64,000 nt of DNA from JANMZR01 sp031383555 (GTDB taxonomy: Bacteria > Bacteroidota > Bacteroidia > Cytophagales > Spirosomataceae), in NCBI GenBank assembly GCA_031383555.1, contig JANMZR010000159.1, positions 1-64,000 of the forward strand. Direction: 5' to 3'. Positions 17,484 through 25,478 of the stretch are shown here, one piece after another; within the stretch, counting starts at the first letter, position 1, and every line of letters begins with the position of its first letter. A model generated the notes under the pieces. The model was not told the DNA's origin and made no database searches. It saw nothing but the letters and a program-made list of their open reading frames with translations. The translations under genes were made by a program, and so were the position numbers.

Positions 17484-18230
17484 ATGGCATTACAAGAAGA
17501 ATTTGAAGAGCAAGGTAATTTTCTGTTTAAATACCGAACGTATTTGCCATTATTGGTTTTGTTTGGAGGGTTAATAATATTCTATTTTCAGAAGCGGAAC
17601 TACACATTTATTGACTTAGGTCAAAATTATTGGTATTTCGCTTTAATAGTTGGCTTAATAGGCTTATTTATAAGAATTTACACGGTTGGACATACCCCTG
17701 AAAATACCTCAGGGCGCAATACAACTGGTGGCCAATTAGCCGATCAGCTAAACCAAACAGGCATTTATTCATTAGTTCGACACCCTCTATATTTAGGCAA
17801 TTTTTTAATGTGGTTGGCAATCGCTTTAATAACAGCGAATAATGCTTATATTATTGGATTTATATTGGCTTATTGGCTTTATTATGAAAGAATTATGTAC
17901 GCTGAAGAGCAATTTTTGAGGGGTAAATTTGGAAAGTCATATACCGATTGGGCTACAGATGTGCCAGCTTTTATTCCAAAACTCTCAGGATTTGTTACTC
18001 CGAAATACGCTTTTAGTATAAAAAAAGTTTTGAAAAAAGAGAAGAATGGCGTTGCTGCCCTCTTTGGCCTTTTTTGGCTATTTGAAATAGTTGGCAACTA
18101 TGCTGAATCAGGGAATTTAGAATTAAAAAGGACATTTTGGTTTTGGGCTTTTGCCGTTTCAGCAATTATTTATATTGTTTTGAAATTGATAAAATCAAAT
18201 ACTAAAATATTGGATGAAGTAGGTAGGTAG
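17484..18230 (+). CDS. ICMT/PEMT-like membrane methyltransferase
   Basis: 248 residues with about six membrane helices. The core SLVRHPLYLGNFLMWLA, then YYERIMYAEEQFLRGKFG, then YTDWATDVPAFIP is the isoprenylcysteine/phospholipid methyltransferase pattern, in which the RHP-Y motif and downstream E-E-L residues bind S-adenosylmethionine. The substrate is unknown: a lipid or a small hydrophobic molecule is likely. It is the last gene of the DHH-FKBP-methyltransferase run; no terminator was seen after it. Confidence 0.8.
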   Translation: MALQEEFEEQGNFLFKYRTYLPLLVLFGGLIIFYFQKRNYTFIDLGQNYWYFALIVGLIGLFIRIYTVGHTPENTSGRNTTGGQLADQLNQTGIYSLVRHPLYLGNFLMWLAIALITANNAYIIGFILAYWLYYERIMYAEEQFLRGKFGKSYTDWATDVPAFIPKLSGFVTPKYAFSIKKVLKKEKNGVAALFGLFWLFEIVGNYAESGNLELKRTFWFWAFAVSAIIYIVLKLIKSNTKILDEVGR

Positions 18231-18240
18231 GGCAAAATTA

Positions 18241-18378
18241 CTATCCTAATGAACCAATCAAACGAAAAACATTAATCCAATCAAAATCCCATAGCAGATT
18301 AAACTCTCTATTTATTAAATACTTGTCTAAATTGCCCGGTTCTACAACCACTTTTCCGATAAATACATGATATTTCAT
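18241..18378 (-). CDS. Possible small ORF of 45 residues, unassigned
   Basis: An ATG-initiated frame of 45 codons on the reverse strand. It begins MKYHVFIGKVVVEPGNLDKY and continues through NREFNLLWDFDWINVF to IGSLG-stop. The composition (balanced charges, several W/F/Y, no low-complexity runs) looks more protein-like than the surrounding A/T-rich DNA. I do not recognise the family. It may be a real small gene or the end of a decayed longer one, since the same frame stays open upstream of the ATG (LLQRWFFI). Confidence 0.35.
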   Translation of the reverse strand: MKYHVFIGKVVVEPGNLDKYLINREFNLLWDFDWINVFRLIGSLG

Positions 18379-18630
18379 TATGAAAAACCAACGTTGTAGA
18401 AGCACTTCTTTGAGAAGAGATATTTTGAGGAGTGCAAATAATAAATAATTAAGCTTGTTGTTTAGGTTTATTCGTTAAAATTCAATGGGGTATGACTATT
18501 TTTTATAGTAATATATTAAAAATTTGAAACTAAAATTGAATGAATGGTCATTTGAGTTTTTCACCAAAAATAAAATTATACCCTAAAATAATATTGGGTC
18601 CTTTAACAATCTTAAGATTCAATTTAGATC
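18379..18630. other. Intergenic region with a possible gene remnant
   Basis: On the reverse strand immediately after mazG, 18622-18548 reads MNLKIVKGPNIILGYNF then IFGEKLK-stop if a TTG is used. The alternating hydrophobic pattern resembles the last strands of an outer-membrane barrel. A 9-bp inverted repeat, ttctacaac (18340-18348) and gttgtagaa (18393-18401), spans the start of the small ORF. Nothing else is evident. Confidence 0.3.
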
Positions 18631-19437
18631 TTAAATCTGCTTAGCTTCTTCCCAAAAAACATCCATTTCAGCTAATGACATCTCTTGTAAAGTTTTTCCA
18701 GCTTCTTTGGCTCTCATTTCGATATGTTGAAATCGTTTTATGAATTTTTTATTGGTACGTTCCAATGCGGTTTCAGGATTAATATCAATAAATCGTGAGA
18801 AATTAACCAAACTAAAAAGCAAATCTCCAAATTCGGCTTCAGCCTTTAGTTTATCAATTGAGTGAAGGTTTGCTAGATTAAACTCAGCTTTAAACTCAGC
18901 CAATTCTTCTTCAACTTTTTCCCAAACCTGATGTTTTTCCTCCCAATCAAAGCCAGCTCCACGGGCTTTTTCTTGAATACGCATGGATTTTATAAGGGCA
19001 GGGAGTGAGGCAGGTACGCCTGATAGTGTTGATTTATTACCTTCTTTTATTTTGAGTGTTTCCCAATTTTGCTTTACTTGCTCTTCGGTTTCTGCCACAG
19101 TATCACTATAAATATGTGGGTGTCTGTTAATAAGTTTTTCACAAACAGCATTTAACACATCGCCAATATGAAATTGACATGTTTCGGAGGCAATTCGTGC
19201 ATAAAACACCAAATGAAGCATAATATCACCCAACTCTTTTTTTATTTCAGGCAAATCATTTTCAATAATTGCATCAGAGAGCTCGTAAGTTTCCTCTATT
19301 GTGAGATGGCGAAGGCTTTCCAAAGTTTGCTTTCTGTCCCAAGGGCATTGCTCACGAAGCTCGTCCATAATTGAGAGTAGGCGGTCAAAGGCTATTAATT
19401 TATCTTTTCTATCGCTTGTTAGTTTATCGAAATCCAT
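18631..19437 (-). CDS. mazG: Nucleoside triphosphate pyrophosphohydrolase MazG
   Basis: Hydrolyses (d)NTPs to NMP and pyrophosphate, cleaning the nucleotide pool. The 268 residues hold two MazG-type helical bundles. The first has REQCPWDRKQTLESLRHLT, EETYELSDAI and KKELGDIMLH. The second has KVEEELAEFKAEF and AEFGDLLFSLVNFSRF. The E-E/E-D pairs are the magnesium ligands. It is separated from the upstream SOD gene by a terminator, so it is probably transcribed on its own. Confidence 0.95.
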   Translation of the reverse strand: MDFDKLTSDRKDKLIAFDRLLSIMDELREQCPWDRKQTLESLRHLTIEETYELSDAIIENDLPEIKKELGDIMLHLVFYARIASETCQFHIGDVLNAVCEKLINRHPHIYSDTVAETEEQVKQNWETLKIKEGNKSTLSGVPASLPALIKSMRIQEKARGAGFDWEEKHQVWEKVEEELAEFKAEFNLANLHSIDKLKAEAEFGDLLFSLVNFSRFIDINPETALERTNKKFIKRFQHIEMRAKEAGKTLQEMSLAEMDVFWEEAKQI

Positions 19438-19452
19438 TTTTTATAGTGAAGG

Positions 19453-19483
19453 AAAAAAAATAATGAGACACAAATATCTCATT
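19453..19483 (-). terminator. Terminator after the SOD gene
   Basis: On the reverse strand, AATGAGA pairs with TCTCATT around an 8-9 nt loop, followed by ATTTTTTTT. It lies in the 107-nt gap between the SOD stop and the MazG start. Confidence 0.65.
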
Positions 19484-19544
19484 GTAATTAATTTATTGCC
19501 GTAGAAATAAGGCATATGGAATTTGTTACTATTTTAGCTTTTGT

Positions 19545-20270
19545 TTATTTTGTCAGTTTTGTGGCATCATTAAGTCTTTGTGCAACGTTATCCCAATTGA
19601 TAATGTTGAAAATTGCATCCACAAAATCTGCACGTTTGTTTTTATACTTCAAATAATAAGAGTGTTCCCATACGTCAATTACCAGCAACGGAATACAGCC
19701 CCATTGTGTTAATTTTTCATGATTTTCACATTGTAATATTATCAAACTGTCGCTGTAAGGTTGATAGGCTAAAATTCCCCAACCGTTTCCATCTAAATTT
19801 TTAGAAGTTTCAGTAATAAGGGCTTTCAATTTAGAAAAACTGCCAAAATTTTTGTCAATTCTAGTTAAAAGTTCACCAGTTGGCTGAGTGATTTTGTTTG
19901 TTAAATTAGTCCAAAAAATTGTGTGTAAAATATGTGAAGATGTGTGGAAAGAAAGTTTTTTAGTCCAAAAGTCGACCGTTTCTAAATTGTTAATGTCAAG
20001 TGCATTTTTTATCATTGCAAGATCCTTATTTGCTCCTTTTACTGCACCTCCGTGATGGAAAGTATAATGCAAATGCAAAGTTTCGGTATCCATAAATGGT
20101 TCTAAAAAATTTTCGGAATAGGGTAAAGGCTGATGAATAAAATTGCCATTCGCATCAACTAATTTGTCGATGTTATTATTTATCAAGTTTTGACTAAATG
20201 CATTGATTGAGCCAATTAAAGATGCAGCTCCTATTATGGCCCCTTTTGTTAGAAATTCTTTTCTTTCCAT
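19545..20270 (-). CDS. Exported Fe/Mn-family superoxide dismutase
   Basis: 241 residues. The N-terminus (ERKEFLTKGAIIGAASLIG) is a signal-like segment typical of exported Bacteroidota proteins; a strict twin-arginine pair is missing. The four metal ligands are visible: His68 (LHLHYTFHH), His116 (HILHTIFW), Asp199 and His203 (IDVWEHSYYLKY). His184 takes the place of the second-shell Gln of Mn enzymes, as in several Fe enzymes, so iron is likely. The gate Tyr (Tyr34 in E. coli) aligns with Ala76. It lies 26 nt after a redoxin gene and probably forms an envelope oxidant-defence unit with it. Confidence 0.9.
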   Translation of the reverse strand: MERKEFLTKGAIIGAASLIGSINAFSQNLINNNIDKLVDANGNFIHQPLPYSENFLEPFMDTETLHLHYTFHHGGAVKGANKDLAMIKNALDINNLETVDFWTKKLSFHTSSHILHTIFWTNLTNKITQPTGELLTRIDKNFGSFSKLKALITETSKNLDGNGWGILAYQPYSDSLIILQCENHEKLTQWGCIPLLVIDVWEHSYYLKYKNKRADFVDAIFNIINWDNVAQRLNDATKLTK

Positions 20271-20296
20271 TTAGTTTTTTTGATAAATATTTTTGT

Positions 20297-20953
20297 TTAA
20301 ACATTTTTAAACATAATCCCGCAACCTATTGATTTAGTGTTAGTTATAGTTACATTTTTTCCAATTAAAAGCTCGTTGATTGCCATTTCTACATATTTTT
20401 TTGTGGCCGATTCTGCGCTTTGAGAGTTATCGTCAATGGCTCCAGCATACTTTAAGATATATTTACCGTTTTCTTTTTTTACTACAAAGGCTGTTGGTGT
20501 ACGTTTTGCTCCAAATGAATTGGTAACTACCTGGTTTTCATCTTTTAAATAAGGAAAGGTAAAGCCTTTTTCATAAGCTGAAATTTTATTTTCATCAGGT
20601 CCATCTTCACCATTTAATCCAATATTATTTGGATTAATTGCAACCACCGGGTAACCTAAGGCTTTGTATTTTTTGTCGAGTGCAACAACACGACTTTCAT
20701 ATGCTTTGGCGTATGGGCAATGATTACAAGTGAAAATTATTATTGCTCCATCAGCGTTTATTCCAGCAAGTGAAACCAAACCACCATCAATATTTTTCAA
20801 ATTAAAATCTTCAACCGCATCACCAATTTTGTATGTAGGTGTTTGATTTACAGCAGTTTTCGAATAAACTTTTTTAGAATTTGCCGTAGTTAAAGTTATT
20901 GCTCCCAATAATAGAACAATAGTTGAAAAAGCGAGAATTGAGTGTTTTTTCAT
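20297..20953 (-). CDS. Exported redoxin / thioredoxin-family protein
   Basis: 218 residues with an N-terminal export signal (residues 1-25). The thioredoxin fold carries the redox pair Cys76-Cys79 in TCNHCPYAK and the conserved cis-Pro region KRTPTAFVV. This matches the AhpC/TSA-TlpA type redoxin common in Bacteroidota, likely acting in the periplasm as a thiol reductant or peroxidase. It is followed at 26 nt by the exported SOD gene and preceded by a decayed TlpA-like gene, all on the reverse strand. Confidence 0.88.
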   Translation of the reverse strand: MKKHSILAFSTIVLLLGAITLTTANSKKVYSKTAVNQTPTYKIGDAVEDFNLKNIDGGLVSLAGINADGAIIIFTCNHCPYAKAYESRVVALDKKYKALGYPVVAINPNNIGLNGEDGPDENKISAYEKGFTFPYLKDENQVVTNSFGAKRTPTAFVVKKENGKYILKYAGAIDDNSQSAESATKKYVEMAINELLIGKNVTITNTKSIGCGIMFKNV

Positions 20954-20980
20954 TATATTAAATTTTTATTATTCAATTAT

Positions 20981-21453
20981 TTAAAAAATTTCATTTAAGT
21001 ATTTATTTATTTCCAATTCGTTAATTGGTTTTTCTATAAACAACTTTTTATTATTTTTATTATTAACAAACCATGTTGCAGGTATTGTTCCTTCCCATTT
21101 TTCTGAAACCTTATTTATGAATTCATTCTGATCGGTATCATTCATTATATATACCTTAGGTTTTAGGGATTTTTTGGCTAAAAACTTATTAACTTTTTCT
21201 ATTTCATTTGTAAAATCAAGCGAAACTAAGATTAATTTAACATTTTTATCAGTGTTTTTCTCGTAAAAACTTTGATAATAGGGCAATTCGGCAATGTAAG
21301 GGCCACACCAAGTAGCCCAAAAATTAACAATATATATATTATTTTTATCAGTTTTTATCAAATTTTCTAGGTCTGAATATTTTATTAATTCAGCTTTTGT
21401 TGAGAAAAAAGTGAATTTACTGAAAGAAAAAGTACAATTATTGTATATTTAAT
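20981..21453 (-). pseudogene. Decayed TlpA-like exported thioredoxin gene
   Basis: The mature part is open from about 21400 to 20981 and is clearly thioredoxin-like (IYIVNFWATWCGPYIAELPY, ending with the IPATWFV cis-Pro site). Three lesions are visible. First, the active site is WCGPY instead of WCGPC (TAC for TGC), so the second Cys is lost. Second, a signal peptide (KYTIIVLFLSVNSLFSQQK) lies directly upstream but in another frame, so one base was lost near 21385-21415. Third, the codon before KYT is ATT where ATG is expected (21453-21451). Translation from the TTG at 21361 would give a protein without export signal. A sequencing error could explain one lesion but hardly three. Confidence 0.75.
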
Positions 21454-21463
21454 AGTCTAAGCA

Positions 21464-22288
21464 TTAGCCTGGTATATTATATTTTGCATTAAAAGCACGA
21501 AGTTTAATTTCTGTTAATTTCCGTTTTGTGTCGAGAGGAAAATCGCCCTTCATTATCCAGTCATAATAAGACGGTTCGGCTTTTAGGACATCTAAAACTG
21601 GTTTATTGGCATGTTTTCCAAAATTAAATACCTCAACTCCACCTTTATAAGTCATTCGCTGGGCGAAGTCAACTAAATTGGTAGCGGTTAATTTATGAAG
21701 CACATCCATATCATTTACAATCGGGCTATATTCTTTTCCATTTTCGTCTAAGGCAACTCTTGCTTTATAACGCACTATTTGCGCATCGAGTATTTCCAAT
21801 GTGGCAATTGTATCTGCCTCGGCAGAATGGGCGCCAACCAAGTCTTTATCACAATAAAATTTTAAAGCGGCTGATAAATTACGAGGCTCCATCATATGAA
21901 ATATGCGCTGTGCATCAATCATACGACGATTTTTCACTTCAAATTCAATATCAGCTCGCAGAAATTCCTCCACTAACATCGGAATATCAAACTTATTGGA
22001 GTTAAAACCCGCCAAATCACAGCCTTCTAAAAAAGTTGCCATAGATTTTGCAATGTTTTTAAAGGTCGGGGCATCGGCAATATCTTCATCATAAATACCA
22101 TGTATCAGGCTCACTTCCAGCGGAATAGGAATTGTAGGGTTTATCCTTTTGGTTTTTATTTCAACAGATCCATCAATCATGGCTTTGGCGATTGATATTT
22201 CAACGATTCTGTCTTTAACTACATTTACGCCAGTAGTTTCCAAGTCAAAAAAGGCAAGCGGTTTTTTAAGCTTTAAATTATGTTCCAT
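21464..22288 (-). CDS. DEDDh 3'-5' exonuclease (DnaQ/ExoX-like)
   Basis: 274 residues. The exonuclease domain spans residues 10-180 with motif I FFDLETTG (Asp15, Glu17), motif II FNSNKFDIPML and motif III GAHSAEADTIAT, giving the DEDDh set. A C-terminal segment FNFGKHANKPVLDVL, then YYDWIMKGDFP resembles the small exodeoxyribonuclease X C-terminal domain. It likely trims single-stranded ends in repair. The decayed thioredoxin gene starts 10 nt after its stop. Confidence 0.9.
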   Translation of the reverse strand: MEHNLKLKKPLAFFDLETTGVNVVKDRIVEISIAKAMIDGSVEIKTKRINPTIPIPLEVSLIHGIYDEDIADAPTFKNIAKSMATFLEGCDLAGFNSNKFDIPMLVEEFLRADIEFEVKNRRMIDAQRIFHMMEPRNLSAALKFYCDKDLVGAHSAEADTIATLEILDAQIVRYKARVALDENGKEYSPIVNDMDVLHKLTATNLVDFAQRMTYKGGVEVFNFGKHANKPVLDVLKAEPSYYDWIMKGDFPLDTKRKLTEIKLRAFNAKYNIPG

Positions 22289-22526
22289 TCAATTTTTATT
22301 TCCTCAAATTTAGGAATTTTATTTATTTTCTTTTCAATTTTGACTGATCCATTAGTATAGTTAAAAGAAATAAAACGGTTATTTAAAAAAAATCCCCAAT
22401 TTTGTTGTTGATTCTAAATCCAATGTGGTTTAATTAGATTCGAGCGAATGACAATCGTATTCAAGATAAATTAATTTCGAATACAATTAAACTGTATTGA
22501 ATTGATTCTTTTATGTTAATTAAAAT

Positions 22527-23498
22527 ATGAATTTTGAAAAACTAGCCACGGCTTTAAAGGAAGAAATATCCAAACAGAAATATGGCCAATCGCCAGCCGA
22601 ACTTTATGATCCTATTGCTTATATTATGGCATTAGGAGGTAAGCGATTGAGGCCCATGCTTACCCTAATTGGCACATCACTTTATTCAAATAACTGGCAA
22701 ATTGCTTTGAAACCAGCAATGGCGGTGGAGGTTTTCCATAATTTTACCCTGCTTCATGACGACATTATGGACAAAGCACCAACCCGAAGAGGAAAGCCTA
22801 CCGTGCATGAAAAGTGGAACAAAAATGTTGCCATATTATCAGGCGATGTGATGCTTGTGCGAGCGTATGAATTTTTGTTTGGAGTTGATAGTCAATTTCT
22901 TATACCCATATTGAAAGACTTTAGCCAAACGGCAGCCGAGGTTTGCGAGGGCCAGCAACTGGATATGAATTTCGAGACTTTAAGTGATGTTACTTTGGCC
23001 GAATACCTAAATATGATTCGCCTTAAAACCTCAGTGCTGTTAGGCTTTTCGTTGAAATTAGGTGCATTATTAGGCGGTGCAAATGAAATTGACTGTGAAA
23101 AACTGTATAATATTGGCGTGAATACTGGCATAGGATTTCAGCTAATGGACGATATTTTAGATGTATATGGTAATCCCGAAAAGTTTGGTAAGCAAGTGGG
23201 TGGCGATATAATTTCTAACAAAAAAACCTATTTACTAATTTTAGCAAAAAATCAAGCAAAAGGTGAAGTTGGAGCGAAATTACAAAACCTGATTTCTGCA
23301 GATTCCTTTGATAAAGTTGAAAAAGTACAAGAAGTAACTTCTATTTATAACAGCTTGGATATCAAAGGACAAGTTGAAATTACAATGAATAGCTATTTCC
23401 AAAAATGTTTTGATGAAATAGAAACGCTATCTTTGCCAACTGATAAAAAGGAAGTTTTAACCAATTTTTTCAAAGAATTAACTCAAAGAGAATCGTAA
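22527..23498 (+). CDS. trans-Polyprenyl diphosphate synthase
   Basis: 323 residues, all-helical isoprenyl synthase. The allylic-substrate motif is DDIMD at 78-82 (LLHDDIMDKAPTRRGKP) and the second Asp-rich motif is DDILD at 208-212 (QLMDDILDVYG). The GGKRLRPM block near residue 38 binds pyrophosphate. It condenses isopentenyl diphosphate with allylic diphosphates; product length (for menaquinone side chain or other) cannot be read from this. The rhomboid gene follows after 27 nt. Confidence 0.93.
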   Translation: MNFEKLATALKEEISKQKYGQSPAELYDPIAYIMALGGKRLRPMLTLIGTSLYSNNWQIALKPAMAVEVFHNFTLLHDDIMDKAPTRRGKPTVHEKWNKNVAILSGDVMLVRAYEFLFGVDSQFLIPILKDFSQTAAEVCEGQQLDMNFETLSDVTLAEYLNMIRLKTSVLLGFSLKLGALLGGANEIDCEKLYNIGVNTGIGFQLMDDILDVYGNPEKFGKQVGGDIISNKKTYLLILAKNQAKGEVGAKLQNLISADSFDKVEKVQEVTSIYNSLDIKGQVEITMNSYFQKCFDEIETLSLPTDKKEVLTNFFKELTQRES

Positions 23499-23525
23499 CA
23501 ATTCAAATTCCAACAAAATTATAAT

Positions 23526-24155
23526 ATGATATTTAACATCACCACTATTCTAATAATTGCGAATGTAGCGGCCAGTTTTTATGCTTGGAACAATGCTTCG
23601 GTTATGTCCAAATGGCTTATGAATGCTTATTCAATTAATCGCAAAAATGAATATTTTAGATTTATTAGTTCTGGCTTTATTCATGCCGATTATATGCATT
23701 TGTTTTTTAATATGTTTGGTCTCTATGGCTTTGGTGCTTATTTGGAGGCTGCTTACAAGATGCAATATGGCCAACAAACCGGTGGAATTTACTTTCTATT
23801 GCTATATATTTTGGGAATTATAGCTTCCGAGTTGCCTAGCTATTTTAAAAATAAAGATAACCCCAATTATAACTCACTTGGTGCATCTGGAGGTGTTTCG
23901 GCCATAATTTTTGCCTGCATTTTGCTTAATCCTTGGCTTTCAATGAGTATTTATTTTATTCCAATAAAAGGTATATTTTTCGCCATACTATATACTTGGT
24001 ATTCAATGTACATGAACAATAAAAGTTATGACAATATAAACCATAGCGCCCATCTTTATGGCGGATTGTTTGGAGCTGTGTTTATGATTATTACTTATCC
24101 CGATGCTTTATCTGGTTTTATATCACAAATAATAAACTGGAAGGAATATATGTAA
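23526..24155 (+). CDS. Rhomboid-family intramembrane serine protease
   Basis: 209 residues with six membrane helices. The catalytic dyad is Ser121 in GASGGVSAI and His176 in NHSAHLYGG. The HADYMHLFFNMFGLYGFG block is the conserved N-terminal helix region. It cleaves membrane proteins within or next to the bilayer; substrates are unknown. It is co-directional with the polyprenyl synthase gene 27 nt upstream. Confidence 0.92.
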   Translation: MIFNITTILIIANVAASFYAWNNASVMSKWLMNAYSINRKNEYFRFISSGFIHADYMHLFFNMFGLYGFGAYLEAAYKMQYGQQTGGIYFLLLYILGIIASELPSYFKNKDNPNYNSLGASGGVSAIIFACILLNPWLSMSIYFIPIKGIFFAILYTWYSMYMNNKSYDNINHSAHLYGGLFGAVFMIITYPDALSGFISQIINWKEYM

Positions 24156-24303
24156 TTTCTCAAACCATCATTTAAAACAACCTTCTACATTTGTTTATTA
24201 CCACAATTAAATGTTTTAACTTGATAAACCCGAGCAAATTATTAATTTTAACAATAGAATTTATCAGAATTACAATTTTTAACAAAACTTAAATTAAAAA
24301 ATT

Positions 24304-24894
24304 ATGTCAAGAGGATTAATCATCGCCTTAGTTGTAGCCGCATTACTTATATTTTGGGGTATTGGTGTCAACAACAACCTAGCTATAAAAACCCAAAGTG
24401 TAAAAGCACAATGGGGGGATATACAGAGCTCTTATCAACGGAGGACCGACCTAATCGGCAACCTGGTAAATACTGTAAAAGGAGTTGCTAATTTTGAAAA
24501 AAGCACTTTAACCGATGTTATTGCTGCTCGTGCATCGGCTACTCAAATGAAATTGGATGCCAATGATCTTTCACCGGAAAACATGGCCAAATACCAAGCA
24601 GCCCAGTCGGGCTTAAGTGGTGCACTGGGTCGTTTGATGGTGGTTTCAGAGCAGTATCCTCAATTGAAAGCAACAGCCAATTTTTCGGAATTGCAAGCAC
24701 AAATAGAAGGTACTGAAAACAGAATAAATGTTGAGCGAAACAAGTTTAACGATACTGTAAAAGATTATAACGGCGATCTGGTTAGGTTTCCAGCTAGTTT
24801 TATTGCAAAATTGTTAGGCTATAATGAGAAGGGTTATTTTGAAGCAGCAGCAGGTTCTGATAAAGCCCCAGTTGTTGACTTCGGAACAAAGTAA
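24304..24894 (+). CDS. lemA: LemA-family membrane protein
   Basis: 196 residues: one N-terminal membrane helix (IALVVAALLIFWGIGV), then the LemA helical domain with VKAQWGDIQSSYQRRTDLI, NLVNTVKGVANFE, and VERNKFNDTVKDYN at the end. LemA proteins are commonly encoded with TPM-domain proteins, as here (two downstream). The function is not settled; membrane quality control is a suggested role in the family. A strong terminator lies between it and the first TPM gene. Confidence 0.93.
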   Translation: MSRGLIIALVVAALLIFWGIGVNNNLAIKTQSVKAQWGDIQSSYQRRTDLIGNLVNTVKGVANFEKSTLTDVIAARASATQMKLDANDLSPENMAKYQAAQSGLSGALGRLMVVSEQYPQLKATANFSELQAQIEGTENRINVERNKFNDTVKDYNGDLVRFPASFIAKLLGYNEKGYFEAAAGSDKAPVVDFGTK

Positions 24895-24905
24895 ATCTAT
24901 AAATT

Positions 24906-24941
24906 TAGGTTGGGTTTTTAAATAGCCCAACCTAGTTTTTT
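24906..24941 (+). terminator. Terminator/attenuator between lemA and the first TPM gene
   Basis: A perfect 9-bp stem TAGGTTGGG (24906-24914) / CCCAACCTA (24926-24934) ends in gTTTTTT. The next gene starts only 30 nt later in the same direction, so this could set the ratio of LemA to TPM proteins by partial read-through. Confidence 0.85.
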
Positions 24942-24970
24942 ATTCCCAGTCTTTATAATTTATACCAAAA

Positions 24971-25399
24971 ATGTTTTTTACCGAAGACGAACAAAAAAAG
25001 ATAGTTGCGGCAATAAAAGAGGCCGAACAAAGCACTTCTGGTGAAATAAAAGTGCATATCGACAATACATCACAGTGGGAAGATGTACTAACTAAAGCTT
25101 CGAAAGTCTTTGATAAATTAGAACTTGAGAAAACCAAACAACGCAATTGTGTTTTAATTTATATCGCAAAAGAAGACCGCCAATTTGCTATTTGGGCTGA
25201 TAAAGGTATAAATAATGTGGTTCCAGAAGGCTATTGGGAAAGTACTATTGACCTTATGCGAAGTTATATGAAAGTAGGCCAATATGCGGAAGGGGTAATA
25301 AAGGCCATCAATATGATAGGTGTTAAATTAAAAATATATTTTCCCTTAGAAAAAAATGATAAAAATGAGCTTTCAGATGACATTTCATTTGAGCATTAG
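24971..25399 (+). CDS. TPM-domain protein, soluble
   Basis: 142 residues consisting of little more than a TPM (formerly DUF477) domain. SGEIKVHIDN near the start, then a FDKLELEKTKQRNCVLIYIA core, then IWADKGIN and GVIKAINMIGVKL toward the end fit the family. No signal or membrane segment is visible, so it may act in the cytoplasm. TPM domains in some proteins have phosphatase activity. It is encoded between lemA and a membrane-anchored TPM protein. Confidence 0.85.
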   Translation: MFFTEDEQKKIVAAIKEAEQSTSGEIKVHIDNTSQWEDVLTKASKVFDKLELEKTKQRNCVLIYIAKEDRQFAIWADKGINNVVPEGYWESTIDLMRSYMKVGQYAEGVIKAINMIGVKLKIYFPLEKNDKNELSDDISFEH

Positions 25400-25478
25400 T
25401 TTTTCATTAAATCAACAATAATTTTGTCTGGCAAAAAACGGCGAATTTCAAAAAATAGAGTATTTGGCAATTCCAAAA

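Noticed and set aside
21361..21453. Programmed frameshift joining the signal peptide to the thioredoxin domain
   Set aside because: No slippery heptamer is present in the overlap (ctcaacaaaagctg), and the lost start codon and Cys change favour decay.
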